A stretch of 64,000 nt of DNA, taken from Bacillus cereus group sp. RP43 (GTDB lineage Bacteria; Bacillota; Bacilli; Bacillales; Bacillaceae_G). The stretch spans positions 2,666,001 through 2,730,000 of the forward strand of contig NZ_JARVHQ010000001.1 in NCBI RefSeq assembly GCF_040459645.1. Reading direction: 5' to 3'. The translations under genes and the position numbers were made by a program. Under the pieces are notes generated by a model that saw only the letters and a program-made list of their open reading frames with translations, ran no database searches and was not told where the DNA came from. Shown here piece after piece: positions 7,634 through 17,241 of the stretch (positions are counted from its first letter, which is position 1; every line of letters starts with the position of its first letter).

Positions 7634-8590
7634 ATGAAAACAAGAGTAAATCCAGAGTTATTACAAGGGTTAGAGATGTTTCCAGATCTCGATTTACGCC
7701 CGGAAAACTTGCAAGCAATCAGAGAAGGAATAGCTCAAATGAGACCACCTACAGTTGTTGATGAATCCCTTTCGTTAACAGATGAAATCATTGTTGGACC
7801 AGATGCTAATCCGTTACCATTAAGAATTTATCGTCCAAAATCAAATAATGAATCTTTACCTGTCTTATTATGGATACATGGTGGTGGTTATATCTTAGGG
7901 TCTATAGATGATAACGATGATACTTGTATGAGGTTTGCAAAAGAAGCTGGCTGTGTGGTCGTGTCTGTAGACTACCGCTTAGCTCCTGAACATCCTTATC
8001 CAGCACCAATTGAAGATTGTTATTCAGCTTTAAAATGGATTGCTGATAATGCAAATTCATTAAAAATTGATTCGAATCGAATTGGGGTTGCAGGAGTAAG
8101 TGCTGGCGGTGGACTAACAGCAGCATTATCATTATTAGCCCGAGATCGAAAATATCCTTCGATTTGTTTACAAATGCCACTCTATCCAATGATTGATGAC
8201 CGAAATAATACACCTTCAACGAATGAAATTAAAGAGGGATTTGTTTGGAATCAAAAGGCAAATGAAGCTGGTTGGAAAATGTATTTAGGAGAAATGTATG
8301 GAACGGATCAAATCCCTGCCTATGCAGCGCCTTCCCGAGCTGAGGATTATAGTGACTTACCATATACTTACACATTTGTTGGTCAATTAGATCCATTTCG
8401 CAGTGAAACATTAACCTATGTAAGCAAACTAGCGCAAGCTGGTGTTGATGTCGAATTTCATTTATATCCAAATGCCTATCACTGGTTTGAAGGGTTAAAT
8501 CCAAATGCCGCTGTATCTATTTATGCTGTAAACGAAATGGTACAAGCAGTAAAGACTGGTTTCAAAAGAGTCTCTAAGGTTGAGGCTTAA
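7634..8590 (+). CDS. HSL-family carboxylesterase (alpha/beta-hydrolase fold)
   Basis: 318 residues with the hormone-sensitive-lipase hallmarks. The oxyanion motif is WIHGGGYILGS (about residue 80), the nucleophile elbow GVSAGGG (about 155), the aspartate region GQLDPFRSE (about 250) and the histidine AYHWFEG (about 285). It would hydrolyse short-chain esters in the cytosol. There is no signal peptide. I start at ATG 7634 (AGAGGTG just upstream). The longer TTG reading at 7604 has no ribosome-binding site. It is monocistronic with its own terminator at 8634-8664. Confidence 0.92.
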   Translation: MKTRVNPELLQGLEMFPDLDLRPENLQAIREGIAQMRPPTVVDESLSLTDEIIVGPDANPLPLRIYRPKSNNESLPVLLWIHGGGYILGSIDDNDDTCMRFAKEAGCVVVSVDYRLAPEHPYPAPIEDCYSALKWIADNANSLKIDSNRIGVAGVSAGGGLTAALSLLARDRKYPSICLQMPLYPMIDDRNNTPSTNEIKEGFVWNQKANEAGWKMYLGEMYGTDQIPAYAAPSRAEDYSDLPYTYTFVGQLDPFRSETLTYVSKLAQAGVDVEFHLYPNAYHWFEGLNPNAAVSIYAVNEMVQAVKTGFKRVSKVEA

Positions 8591-8633
8591 TCCATTTACA
8601 AGAAAAACACTCGTAACTCGTAAATAGTATAAA

Positions 8634-8664
8634 AATAGCCGATTCTCATTTAGAATCGGCTATT
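8634..8664. terminator. Bidirectional terminator between convergent genes
   Basis: A 13-bp perfect stem AATAGCCGATTCT with complement. It lies between the esterase (plus) and the decarboxylase (minus), so it also ends the NRPS operon. Confidence 0.8.
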
Positions 8665-8688
8665 AATATGTAAAATTCACCTAATATA

Positions 8689-10143
8689 TCAAGGTTGAGA
8701 AACAGATATAAGATGTTTAGACGATGTGTTTATTTCCTCTGCCAATGCTTTTATGTTCATCATGATTTGAAGTATTTCTTCTATTGTTGTCCTCGGGTTG
8801 ATAGAGCAAAGTCGAATTACTACTTTTTCTTTTAATTTAGTCGTACTTAGCATAGTAAATCCTCTTTGATTAATTTCTTCCACCAGTTTTTTGTTTATTT
8901 CATGAATTGTATCTGTAGATGTTAGCTCACAAGGAATATAACGAAAAGTAACAATTCCTAACTGGGCAGGTGTTACCACTTCCCAATCTTTTTCTTTCCT
9001 TAAAAACTCTTCAACTTGTTCAGCCAACATAATGCCATGATCAATTGCCTCGCGAAAAGCTGTGACTCCAAATACTTTAAAAGAAAGCCATACTTTTAAT
9101 GCCCTAAATCTACGAGAAAGTTCAATTCCACGCTCCCCAAAATTCACTTTCTCTTCTATATTAGTTTCCGTATCCTTAATATACTCTGGGATCATACGGA
9201 ACGTTTTACTTAAATATTGGCTATTTCGAATAAGTACACAACCAACATCATAAGGCTGAAAAAGCCATTTGTGCGGGTCTAACGTCAAAGAATCGGCACG
9301 ATGTATTCCGCTTAACAACACACTTCCTTTTTCACTGAGAATTGCTGCAGCCCCATAAGCCCCATCCGCGTGCAGCCATATGTCTTCATCATTACAAAGA
9401 TCAGCCAATTCATCGAGGGAATCAACCGCCCCAGAATTCGTTGTCCCTGCATTAGCGATAACACAGAATGGTTTTTTTCCTTTTAATCGATCTTCTTTTA
9501 TTTGCTTTCTTAAAGTACTAACTGAAATTCTTAAATCTTCATCTGTTTCAATTCGGCAAATTTGATGATGTTTAAACCCTAATACTTTAAGTGCTCGATC
9601 TACAGAAAAATGAGTTTGGTTAGAAAAATACACAACCGCATTTTCTATGTCATTATTCAGCTTGACCTGTCTCGCTACAGTAAGTGCAGTCAAATTAGCC
9701 ATGGAACCGCCACTGACAAATAGCCCTTCAGCTGAATCAGGGAATCCTAGCATTGATTTTAACCAGTTGATTGTCGTTAATTCAATTTGTTCAGCACCTG
9801 CACCTACTATCCAAGCTGTAGGAAATACATTAAACCCACTTGCTAAAAAATCTGCTACTACACCAACATAATTATTAGGACCTGGCACAAAAGCCATAAA
9901 ATGAGGATGATCCACATGAGTAATTTGATTAAACACATTGTTATTAAGAAAATGAAGTAACTCTTTCGGATTGGAGCCGTTTTCTGGAATCGTTTCAATT
10001 AGCCTGTCTCTAAAAATATTACTATCAATTGTTTCCGAAACTGGTTTACTTTTTAAATGATTCATATGATCAACAATCAAGTCCACCGCTTGATATCCTA
10101 ACTGACGCATCTCTTCGGCTGATAACTGCAAGTTTTTTGTCAT
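8689..10143 (-). CDS. Aromatic L-amino-acid decarboxylase-like PLP enzyme
   Basis: A 484-residue group II PLP-dependent decarboxylase that removes CO2 from an amino acid to give the amine. The family features run in order: HPHFMAFVPGP (about 79), the PLP phosphate region SGGSMANLTAL (about 144), HADGAYGAAA (about 258), and the Schiff-base lysine in LDPHKWLFQPYDVGC (about 285-299). The length and the DPHKWLFQP signature fit DOPA/tryptophan/tyrosine decarboxylases better than glutamate decarboxylase. It lies 55 bp after the NRPS stop on the same strand, with AGGAG before ATG 10143, and is the last gene of the thiazole-NRPS operon. The inferred role is to supply the amine (tryptamine, tyramine or phenethylamine) that the terminal condensation domain couples. 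A terminator hairpin at 10166-10193 separates it from the NRPS gene. Confidence 0.9.
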   Translation of the reverse strand: MTKNLQLSAEEMRQLGYQAVDLIVDHMNHLKSKPVSETIDSNIFRDRLIETIPENGSNPKELLHFLNNNVFNQITHVDHPHFMAFVPGPNNYVGVVADFLASGFNVFPTAWIVGAGAEQIELTTINWLKSMLGFPDSAEGLFVSGGSMANLTALTVARQVKLNNDIENAVVYFSNQTHFSVDRALKVLGFKHHQICRIETDEDLRISVSTLRKQIKEDRLKGKKPFCVIANAGTTNSGAVDSLDELADLCNDEDIWLHADGAYGAAAILSEKGSVLLSGIHRADSLTLDPHKWLFQPYDVGCVLIRNSQYLSKTFRMIPEYIKDTETNIEEKVNFGERGIELSRRFRALKVWLSFKVFGVTAFREAIDHGIMLAEQVEEFLRKEKDWEVVTPAQLGIVTFRYIPCELTSTDTIHEINKKLVEEINQRGFTMLSTTKLKEKVVIRLCSINPRTTIEEILQIMMNIKALAEEINTSSKHLISVSQP

Positions 10144-10165
10144 TTGGTTTACTCCTATTCTATTT

Positions 10166-10193
10166 AAAAAGGCGAGTTCTTGCTCGCCTTTTT
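10166..10193 (-). terminator. Intrinsic terminator/attenuator inside the NRPS operon
   Basis: A GGCGAG-CAAGAA-CTCGCC stem extended by A/T pairs to 11 bp, then TTTTT on the minus strand. It lies between the NRPS stop (10199) and the decarboxylase start (10143). There is no room for a promoter between hairpin and start, so decarboxylase expression would rest on read-through or on post-transcriptional use of the hairpin. Confidence 0.75.
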
Positions 10194-10198
10194 ATTTT

Positions 10199-13100
10199 TT
10201 ATAATTTGTAATCACCGATTGCCTGTATTGGATTTTGAAGAATCGTGTTGATTAACTGATGGATGTGATTCAATATTTCCTGTATTTTCTCCGCTTCATA
10301 TATGGTTTGATCATATCCAAACTTTATTGTAAGTTTCTCTTCAGGGAAGCACATAATTCCATACTTTACATGCGGTTCATCAACAACTTCTTGATCTGTG
10401 ATGGCAAAATTTCTGCTTTCATTTGAAGAAAAGATAGCTGAGTTAGTTGGATAGTTTTCAAAAACCCAAAGATGGTCAGTCAACTGATTTTTTAATTCAC
10501 TTTGTTTTTGTATATCAACAAATGAATAGTATGCATACTCATTACATTTCAATGTTTCTAGTTGTACTTTTTGCAGGAAGTCCACAAAAGATTGCGTTTC
10601 TGTCCATGCTAGTCGGATAGGCAAAATATTTGTGAACAGACCGAACATATTTTCAATCCCTTCTACTTCGGGAGGTCTGACTGATACTAGATTAGGTAAT
10701 ACTACTTCTCTCATTCCGTTGTATTTGCCAAGCAATATTCCCCATACAGCTAGTAATGCCGAATTCATAGTTATATTGTTTTTAGTTACAAATGTCTGTA
10801 ACTGATTAGTCAAATCCTTATCTAATGTTAAATCCATAAATGTGAAATTTAACCCTTCACTTTGAGTTGGTACTTTCTTTTTAGGAATACTAATTTTTCG
10901 ATTGTATCCTGATAAATAATCCCGCCAAAAATGACGTGCTTTCTCATGATCTTGTGCTAAAGTCCAATCTATGAATGTTTCAAAAGGTTTTACCATAGGT
11001 AACGCCGCCGTAGTTCCCGCATTTATTGTTTCATAGAGATGGAATAATTCGTCTATCAAAATGCTGACGCTCCAACCATCACATAATAGATGATGGGAAC
11101 TCCAAACCACCTTATGCTCATTATTACCTAGTTGGAATATACAGAGGCGGTTCATAAATTCATCATTTTTGAATCCTTGATTTAAATTTTCATTCATCCA
11201 TTGGTCTAAGAATTTTTGCTGTTCTTGTTTCGTCATCTCAATCAAGTTTTTTATCTCTGAAATCATTTGAACATCATGTAGAACAGCTTGCCAAGGTTTT
11301 GCTTGTTCATCTTGCACTATTATCGTTCTTAAAGAATCATGGCGATCAACTAATTGTTGGAAACACTGAATAAAGAGATTAATATCCAGCTCTCCCTCAA
11401 GTGCCCAAATTATTTGTTCAAAATATGCATTTGTATCATGTTCAGTCACAGCATGTTCATAAATAACTTCCTGGAAAGGTGCCAATGGGTAAATACGTTC
11501 TATTTTTATATCTGGCATTTTTTCTTGTATTTTGGTAAGTGTATGTTGATTAAGTTGTTTATCTTTAACATTTAGTGATGTAACTTTATTATCGTTCATT
11601 TTGTTTACATCACTTGTTTGCGAATTTGAAAAATGGTGTAGCTTTTTAACAAATTGAACCATGTCTCCTAATATAGGAAATGAAAATAGATTTTTTGGCT
11701 CTAGCTCAAATCCTTGTCTATACAGTCTGACCGAAACTTGAATCGCTTTTATCGAATCTCCACCTAAGGCAAAGAAATGATCATTTACTCCAACCCGATC
11801 TACTTTGAGTACTTCTTGCCAAACACTAGTTAATATTTTTTCCATTTCAGTTTTTGGAGCAATAAATATTTCATTTTTTTGTTTCTCTGGAGCAGGGAGC
11901 GCTTTTCTATCTAATTTCCCGTTTGGAGTCAAAGGCAATTGTTCCAAATAAACAAAATAAGAAGGAATCATGTAATCTGGCAAGTGGTCTCGCAAATGCT
12001 TTCGTAGTTCTGTTGTACTAATATTTTGCTCAGTTACCACATATGCGACTAAAAATCTTATACCATTCTCATCTGTCTGATCAATCACAACAGCGTGTTC
12101 GACTTGTTTGTAAGTGAGAAGACAATGGGAGATTTCTTCTAACTCTACTCGATATCCTTGAATTTTGACTTGATAATCTTGGCGGCCTAAAAATTCAATA
12201 TATCCCTCAGGATGCATTTTGCCACAGTCTCCTGTCTTGTAAATAAGGCCAAAGTCCGGATGTGACACAAATGCTTCATTCGTTTTCTGTTCATCATTTA
12301 AATATCCTTTAGCAAGTCCCACTCCCCCGATATATAAATCTCCAATTACACCAACAGGGCACATTTTCTTTTCATAATTCAACACATAATACGTTTGGTT
12401 TGCTAAAGGCAGCCCATATGGAATACTATTCCAATGTGATTCCACCTGTTTGACCGGATAATAAATTGACCATATCGATGCTTCTGTTGCTCCTCCTAGT
12501 GAAACTACTTCTGCCATCGGGAAATGTCGTTTTATTTTTTCTGGTAAAGAAAGTGGAATCCAATCTCCACTATGTAAAACTAAACGCAAGGAAGAATGTT
12601 CAAAATGAGAACCTACTTGCTCCAATGCCAAATCCATGATTGCAGGAACTGTATTCCAAATTGTAATTCCTCTACGTTCGACGGTACGGATTAATTCTTG
12701 CATGTCTCTTGGGTCACGAATCATTACCAACATTGCACCTGTGCTTAACGTTCCAAAAATATCGTATACAGATAAGTCAAAACACATGGAAGAAATACCA
12801 ATAATACGATCATCTTCATTTACCTGATATTTTTGATTAATATCTTGAATAGTATTTGTAACCGCTTGGTGAGTAATAATTACTCCTTTCGGTTTTCCTG
12901 TACTTCCTGAAGTGTAGATAATATAGGCAAGATCTTCCGGACCAGCAATAGCAGGCATATCTTCTGTTGTATATAATGACAAATGGTTTTCTTCATAAAG
13001 ACTAGCTTCTAATAAAAGTTTGCATGAGCTATTTTCTAAAATATATGTTTGGCGATCTAAAGGATGATCGGGATCAATCGGAACATATGCGGCACCTGCT

Positions 13101-16100
13101 TTTAAAATACCTATCATATTAGCAATGGTCTCAACTCGTCTTTGTGCTAAAAGGCCAACTTTGTCACCTAGACCGATTCCTTGTTCTTTTAAGAAGTGCG
13201 CAACTTGATTGGAGCGTTTATGAAGCTCTGAGTATGTTAACCAATCTTTTTCAAAAACTACTGCTACTTCATCCGGTGTGCGTTTTACTTGGTCTGTAAA
13301 TAATTGATACAGAGTAGTTGAAAGTATTTTTTCCGTTGTCTCATTGTATTGCTCAATTAAAGTTTGATCCGATTCTTTCATCTGCAACGAGGTTACGTCA
13401 CTTTTTTTCACCAATTGTTCCAATAAGTCAACAAATTGGGAAAACATTGCTTCTATCACATCAACATCAAACAATTCTTCAACATAGTTCCAGCTAATTA
13501 ATAACTCTCCATTTTTTTCAATTACCACATTATCCAAATACACTTGTGGAGTCCGAGCATGAATATGGCGAAGTGAACCAAGCTGTTCCCAAGCAAAAGC
13601 CCCCGCACCTGCTAGCATCGAGGTGAAAACAATTGGCATAACTGCTTTTGGCGTCATTTGATGATATCGAGTGAAATCTCGAATAAAATTAACTCCATCG
13701 TAATGACGATGTTCAAGGCCATCTAATAAAGTAGATTGCGTTTCTTTTACTCTAGTAAAGAAAGATTGATCTGGATTCACATCAACATCCAACAAGATGA
13801 GTGAAGTGAAATCTCCCACAATTTGCTCTACTTCTTCATGAACAGGATTACGGTTAAATACAGTCAAATTAATTGCCAATCGGCGTTGATTACTCCAGTA
13901 TGCCAACACATCACCATATATTGTACAAAGCAGAGCCGAAGGAGTTACTTCTTTCTCTTGTGCTAACTTTCGTAGCTTTGTCCATTTTTCATTGTCCAGG
14001 ATCTTAGTAAGTGATTGGAATTTAGGAGTAGCAATCTCTACCGGATCTTTTTTTAACAGCAAAGAAGGCGCAAACGGAAAGTCCGGAAGCTTACTTGTCC
14101 AATAATCTTTTGCTGTTTTATATTCTGAGCTTTGTTCCATTTCATCATAGATAAACATGTAATCTTGAAAATCAAAAGATAGAGGTTCTAATCTTTGCTC
14201 TGGTTTATAATAATAATGAAACAAATCATGTCCAACGATGTTCATGCTTGCTCCGTCCATTAATAAAGCATCGTATCGAAAACATAATAAATACGTATCT
14301 TCTTTTAAAAGAAAGGCTTTTAATTCAAACAAAGGCCATTGCCCTAAAGGAAATACATGATTAGTCATTCGAGAACGTTCTTCTTGTAAGCGAGCATTTT
14401 GATTCCTATCATCTAAATCTATAAGACTCACTATTTCAATCTCGTAATCAGGAACGCTTTGTAATATTTGCTGTTCTCCCTCTGGTAAAATTACAGCTCG
14501 TAACATCGGATGACGTTGAATTACCTTTTGAAAACTTTTTGAAAGACGATTGATATTCAATTTTGTTTCATATTCAAAATAAGTTTGAGGTGAAATACCA
14601 CTTAATTCAAACTGTGAATTCCGTCCTAACATGTACGCTGTCTGAACCTCTGTTAAGGGAAATGGCTTAGACAAATCTTTAACATGGGTTGGTCTATTTT
14701 CAAAGTTTTCCGTTTTATGCTCTAACTTTACACAAGTACTAAGTTGAGCAATCGTGGGATGCTTAAAAAAATCTGTTGTACTTATTTTTAAGCAGTCTTT
14801 TCTTAATAAATTAATTACCTGAAGTGCTTTAATCGATTCTCCTTTTAAAGCAAAAAAATTATCATGAATACCGATTCCCTCAATCTCCATAACTTTTTCC
14901 CATGCATGCACCAATTTTTGTTCAATTTCATTGCGCGGGGCAACGTATGGAATTGATACATAATCTGTTTGTGTTATATCTAATAACCTTTTCCTATCTA
15001 CTTTCCCATTTGGATTCAACGGAATCTCTTCCACCTGAATCATTTTTTCAGGAATCATAAACTCAGGTAATTTATCACTTAAATATTTTCTGATTTCATC
15101 AAAAGAGACCTTATTATCCGATACATAGTACGCAGCTAATAATTTCCTATTTCCATATACTTGATCAACAACGATAGCTTGGTTTATTTCTGGATATTCC
15201 CTTAACTGGCTTTCGATTTCTCTTAATTCAATCCGATATCCCCGAATTTTTACTTGATGATCCATTCGACCTAGATATTCAAGTTCTCCATTAGGCAACC
15301 AACGAACGAGATCACCCGTATGATACATCATTTCTCCTGCCGTAAAAGGACTCGGTACAAACTTTTCATCTGTCAGTTTAGATTTCCCAAGATACCCTCG
15401 TGCTACCGCCACGCCACCAATGCAGAGTTCACCCGGAATTCCAAATGGTTGTAATTGACCATACTTATTCAATATATAGGAATGATAATTCGGGTTGGGA
15501 CTTCCAATCGTAACTTCTTTGGCAGAGCTCAAATCCTTTACTGTTGCACAAATGGTTGTTTCTGTAGGACCATAAATATTTAAAATTGTCGCTTCACTGA
15601 TGCATCGAATTTTTTCAACCAAATCAATGGAAAATGCTTCTCCTGCTAACAAAATAGATTTTAAATATTTCAGAAAATTCGCCCCTTCTGGATCACTCAA
15701 AATCACTTCCATTCGCGATGGCGTTGATTCCCATAAATCCACCTTATGTTCTTTGACCAAATAAGCCAATTCTTTTGTTGCAAACTGGTCCTCTGTAGCA
15801 ATGACTACTTTCGAACCTTGCGTTAAAGGAAGACATATTTCTAACAAGGAAATATCAAAAGATACACTAGCAAGAAACAAGAATGACTGATTATCTTTTA
15901 CTTTTTCTCTCATTACACTTAAAAAATGGACAAGTGATTTCTGTTCCACCATTACCCCTTTTGGATTTCCTGTCGATCCTGATGTGTAAATAACATAAGC
16001 CAAATCATTAGGATCACTTTCTCGAACTAAGTTACTTTCCTCACCTTGGAAGAGATATTCCTCATCAAGATACAGCACTTCACCCGCAAATTGCGGCAAT

Positions 16101-17236
16101 TCTACTTCTGTTCGCTTGCTCAGTAAACATTTTGCTTGACTATCTTGTAACATATATTCAATTCGTTCATTTGGATAGTTAGGATCGATTGGTAAATACG
16201 CTGCTCCTGCTTTTAAAATCCCCACCATGCCAATGATCATTTCCAATGACCGATCTACCATAACCCCAATAATACTTTCTTTCGATACACCTTTACTTTG
16301 AAGAATAGAAGCTAATTGATTTGCTTTCTTATTCAATTCTCTATATGTCAAAGATTGATCATTACAAACAACAGCAATTTGATCTGGGGTTTTTAACGCT
16401 TGTTCTTCAAACAAATCTTGAAATGATTGAGACAATTCTATGTCCGTCTGACCTTGATTCAATTCTTCTAGCAACTCTTTCTCTTCTTCTGAAATGATAC
16501 AAATATCTTTCACAGCCAAATTCGAATTTCTTGACACTTGCTTTAAAACATAAAGGTACGAATTTGCAAACTGTTGCAAAGAAGAGAATGAATGAGATTT
16601 AAAAGAAATTTGAAATTCAAATTCATTATGTATTTCATTCCATTTTTTTCGTATCCATATGGCTAAATTATTCTCTGCGTATTTTTCTATCGAATTTTTA
16701 TTATGTAATCCTTCCATCCCAATAACAATTTGAAAAGGAGTTAAATGGTGTTTCGCTAATAATTCAGAGAGTGGATAACTCTGATTGTCATACCCGAATA
16801 AAGTCGATTGTTCAATCTGATTTACTACTTGTTTAAAGCTGTGATGCGGATGGATTTCACTTCCTAAAGGAATCAACTTATTAAGATTCTCGCTTTGTTC
16901 AAGATTTTTTTCGATTACAGGAATACCAATAGTAATTCTTTCTTGATCTGTATAGTGTGCCAAACAAATCCTTAATGCGGCCTGTAACCAGCTAAATAAT
17001 AATAAATCTTGAGACTTACTTACTTTTTGTATACTTTTACTAAACTCTACATTCATTATGACTTGAACGTGTTCGCAAGGATTTTCTTTATTTAGTTGGT
17101 AACCGCTATTGAATACAGAAAAATCGAGAACCTCGGAAGATAATTGCTCCTTCCAAAACGCCTCTACCCCTTTATTCTCATGAATCGAACTTCGATCTTT
17201 AATGTGCATTTTTATCTTTATCCCCCTAATATTCAT
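10199..17236 (-). CDS. Two-module NRPS: partial C - A1 - T1 - Cy - A2(Cys) - T2 - C
   Basis: A 2345-residue synthetase. Residues 1-255 are only the C-terminal lobe of a condensation domain (no HHxxxDG). A1 spans about 270-755 (YTSGSTGNPKG at 417, pocket D-I-L-E-L-A-I-I-C). T1 has phosphopantetheine Ser801 in the atypical KGES. A heterocyclisation domain at about 860-1290 carries DALLMDGAS (989-997), the DxxxxDxxS motif. A2 spans about 1310-1780 (YTSGSTGKPKG near 1441, pocket D-L-Y-N-L-S-L-I-W, the classic cysteine code). T2 has Ser1828 in GGDS, and the final condensation domain has HHLLCDGWS (2048-2056). There is no thioesterase, reductase or epimerase. A small amino acid plus cysteine would become a thiazoline on T2, and the last C domain would release it onto a free amine. 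ATG 17236 is 5 bp past the oxidase stop; ATG 17209, after AGGGGG, is an alternative start. Confidence 0.95.
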   Translation of the reverse strand: MNIRGIKIKMHIKDRSSIHENKGVEAFWKEQLSSEVLDFSVFNSGYQLNKENPCEHVQVIMNVEFSKSIQKVSKSQDLLLFSWLQAALRICLAHYTDQERITIGIPVIEKNLEQSENLNKLIPLGSEIHPHHSFKQVVNQIEQSTLFGYDNQSYPLSELLAKHHLTPFQIVIGMEGLHNKNSIEKYAENNLAIWIRKKWNEIHNEFEFQISFKSHSFSSLQQFANSYLYVLKQVSRNSNLAVKDICIISEEEKELLEELNQGQTDIELSQSFQDLFEEQALKTPDQIAVVCNDQSLTYRELNKKANQLASILQSKGVSKESIIGVMVDRSLEMIIGMVGILKAGAAYLPIDPNYPNERIEYMLQDSQAKCLLSKRTEVELPQFAGEVLYLDEEYLFQGEESNLVRESDPNDLAYVIYTSGSTGNPKGVMVEQKSLVHFLSVMREKVKDNQSFLFLASVSFDISLLEICLPLTQGSKVVIATEDQFATKELAYLVKEHKVDLWESTPSRMEVILSDPEGANFLKYLKSILLAGEAFSIDLVEKIRCISEATILNIYGPTETTICATVKDLSSAKEVTIGSPNPNYHSYILNKYGQLQPFGIPGELCIGGVAVARGYLGKSKLTDEKFVPSPFTAGEMMYHTGDLVRWLPNGELEYLGRMDHQVKIRGYRIELREIESQLREYPEINQAIVVDQVYGNRKLLAAYYVSDNKVSFDEIRKYLSDKLPEFMIPEKMIQVEEIPLNPNGKVDRKRLLDITQTDYVSIPYVAPRNEIEQKLVHAWEKVMEIEGIGIHDNFFALKGESIKALQVINLLRKDCLKISTTDFFKHPTIAQLSTCVKLEHKTENFENRPTHVKDLSKPFPLTEVQTAYMLGRNSQFELSGISPQTYFEYETKLNINRLSKSFQKVIQRHPMLRAVILPEGEQQILQSVPDYEIEIVSLIDLDDRNQNARLQEERSRMTNHVFPLGQWPLFELKAFLLKEDTYLLCFRYDALLMDGASMNIVGHDLFHYYYKPEQRLEPLSFDFQDYMFIYDEMEQSSEYKTAKDYWTSKLPDFPFAPSLLLKKDPVEIATPKFQSLTKILDNEKWTKLRKLAQEKEVTPSALLCTIYGDVLAYWSNQRRLAINLTVFNRNPVHEEVEQIVGDFTSLILLDVDVNPDQSFFTRVKETQSTLLDGLEHRHYDGVNFIRDFTRYHQMTPKAVMPIVFTSMLAGAGAFAWEQLGSLRHIHARTPQVYLDNVVIEKNGELLISWNYVEELFDVDVIEAMFSQFVDLLEQLVKKSDVTSLQMKESDQTLIEQYNETTEKILSTTLYQLFTDQVKRTPDEVAVVFEKDWLTYSELHKRSNQVAHFLKEQGIGLGDKVGLLAQRRVETIANMIGILKAGAAYVPIDPDHPLDRQTYILENSSCKLLLEASLYEENHLSLYTTEDMPAIAGPEDLAYIIYTSGSTGKPKGVIITHQAVTNTIQDINQKYQVNEDDRIIGISSMCFDLSVYDIFGTLSTGAMLVMIRDPRDMQELIRTVERRGITIWNTVPAIMDLALEQVGSHFEHSSLRLVLHSGDWIPLSLPEKIKRHFPMAEVVSLGGATEASIWSIYYPVKQVESHWNSIPYGLPLANQTYYVLNYEKKMCPVGVIGDLYIGGVGLAKGYLNDEQKTNEAFVSHPDFGLIYKTGDCGKMHPEGYIEFLGRQDYQVKIQGYRVELEEISHCLLTYKQVEHAVVIDQTDENGIRFLVAYVVTEQNISTTELRKHLRDHLPDYMIPSYFVYLEQLPLTPNGKLDRKALPAPEKQKNEIFIAPKTEMEKILTSVWQEVLKVDRVGVNDHFFALGGDSIKAIQVSVRLYRQGFELEPKNLFSFPILGDMVQFVKKLHHFSNSQTSDVNKMNDNKVTSLNVKDKQLNQHTLTKIQEKMPDIKIERIYPLAPFQEVIYEHAVTEHDTNAYFEQIIWALEGELDINLFIQCFQQLVDRHDSLRTIIVQDEQAKPWQAVLHDVQMISEIKNLIEMTKQEQQKFLDQWMNENLNQGFKNDEFMNRLCIFQLGNNEHKVVWSSHHLLCDGWSVSILIDELFHLYETINAGTTAALPMVKPFETFIDWTLAQDHEKARHFWRDYLSGYNRKISIPKKKVPTQSEGLNFTFMDLTLDKDLTNQLQTFVTKNNITMNSALLAVWGILLGKYNGMREVVLPNLVSVRPPEVEGIENMFGLFTNILPIRLAWTETQSFVDFLQKVQLETLKCNEYAYYSFVDIQKQSELKNQLTDHLWVFENYPTNSAIFSSNESRNFAITDQEVVDEPHVKYGIMCFPEEKLTIKFGYDQTIYEAEKIQEILNHIHQLINTILQNPIQAIGDYKL

Positions 17237-17241
17237 TTCAT

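Noticed and set aside
8689..10143. Decarboxylase considered as glutamate or diaminobutyrate decarboxylase
   Set aside because: Length and the HADGAYG and LDPHKWLFQP context fit the aromatic group better; siderophore genes expected with diaminobutyrate enzymes are absent.
10199..17236. NRPS considered as a siderophore synthetase (Cy domain and Cys, as in pyochelin or yersiniabactin)
   Set aside because: No salicylate or dihydroxybenzoate genes, no iron-transport genes, no thioesterase; the oxidase and decarboxylase fit a thiazole amide.
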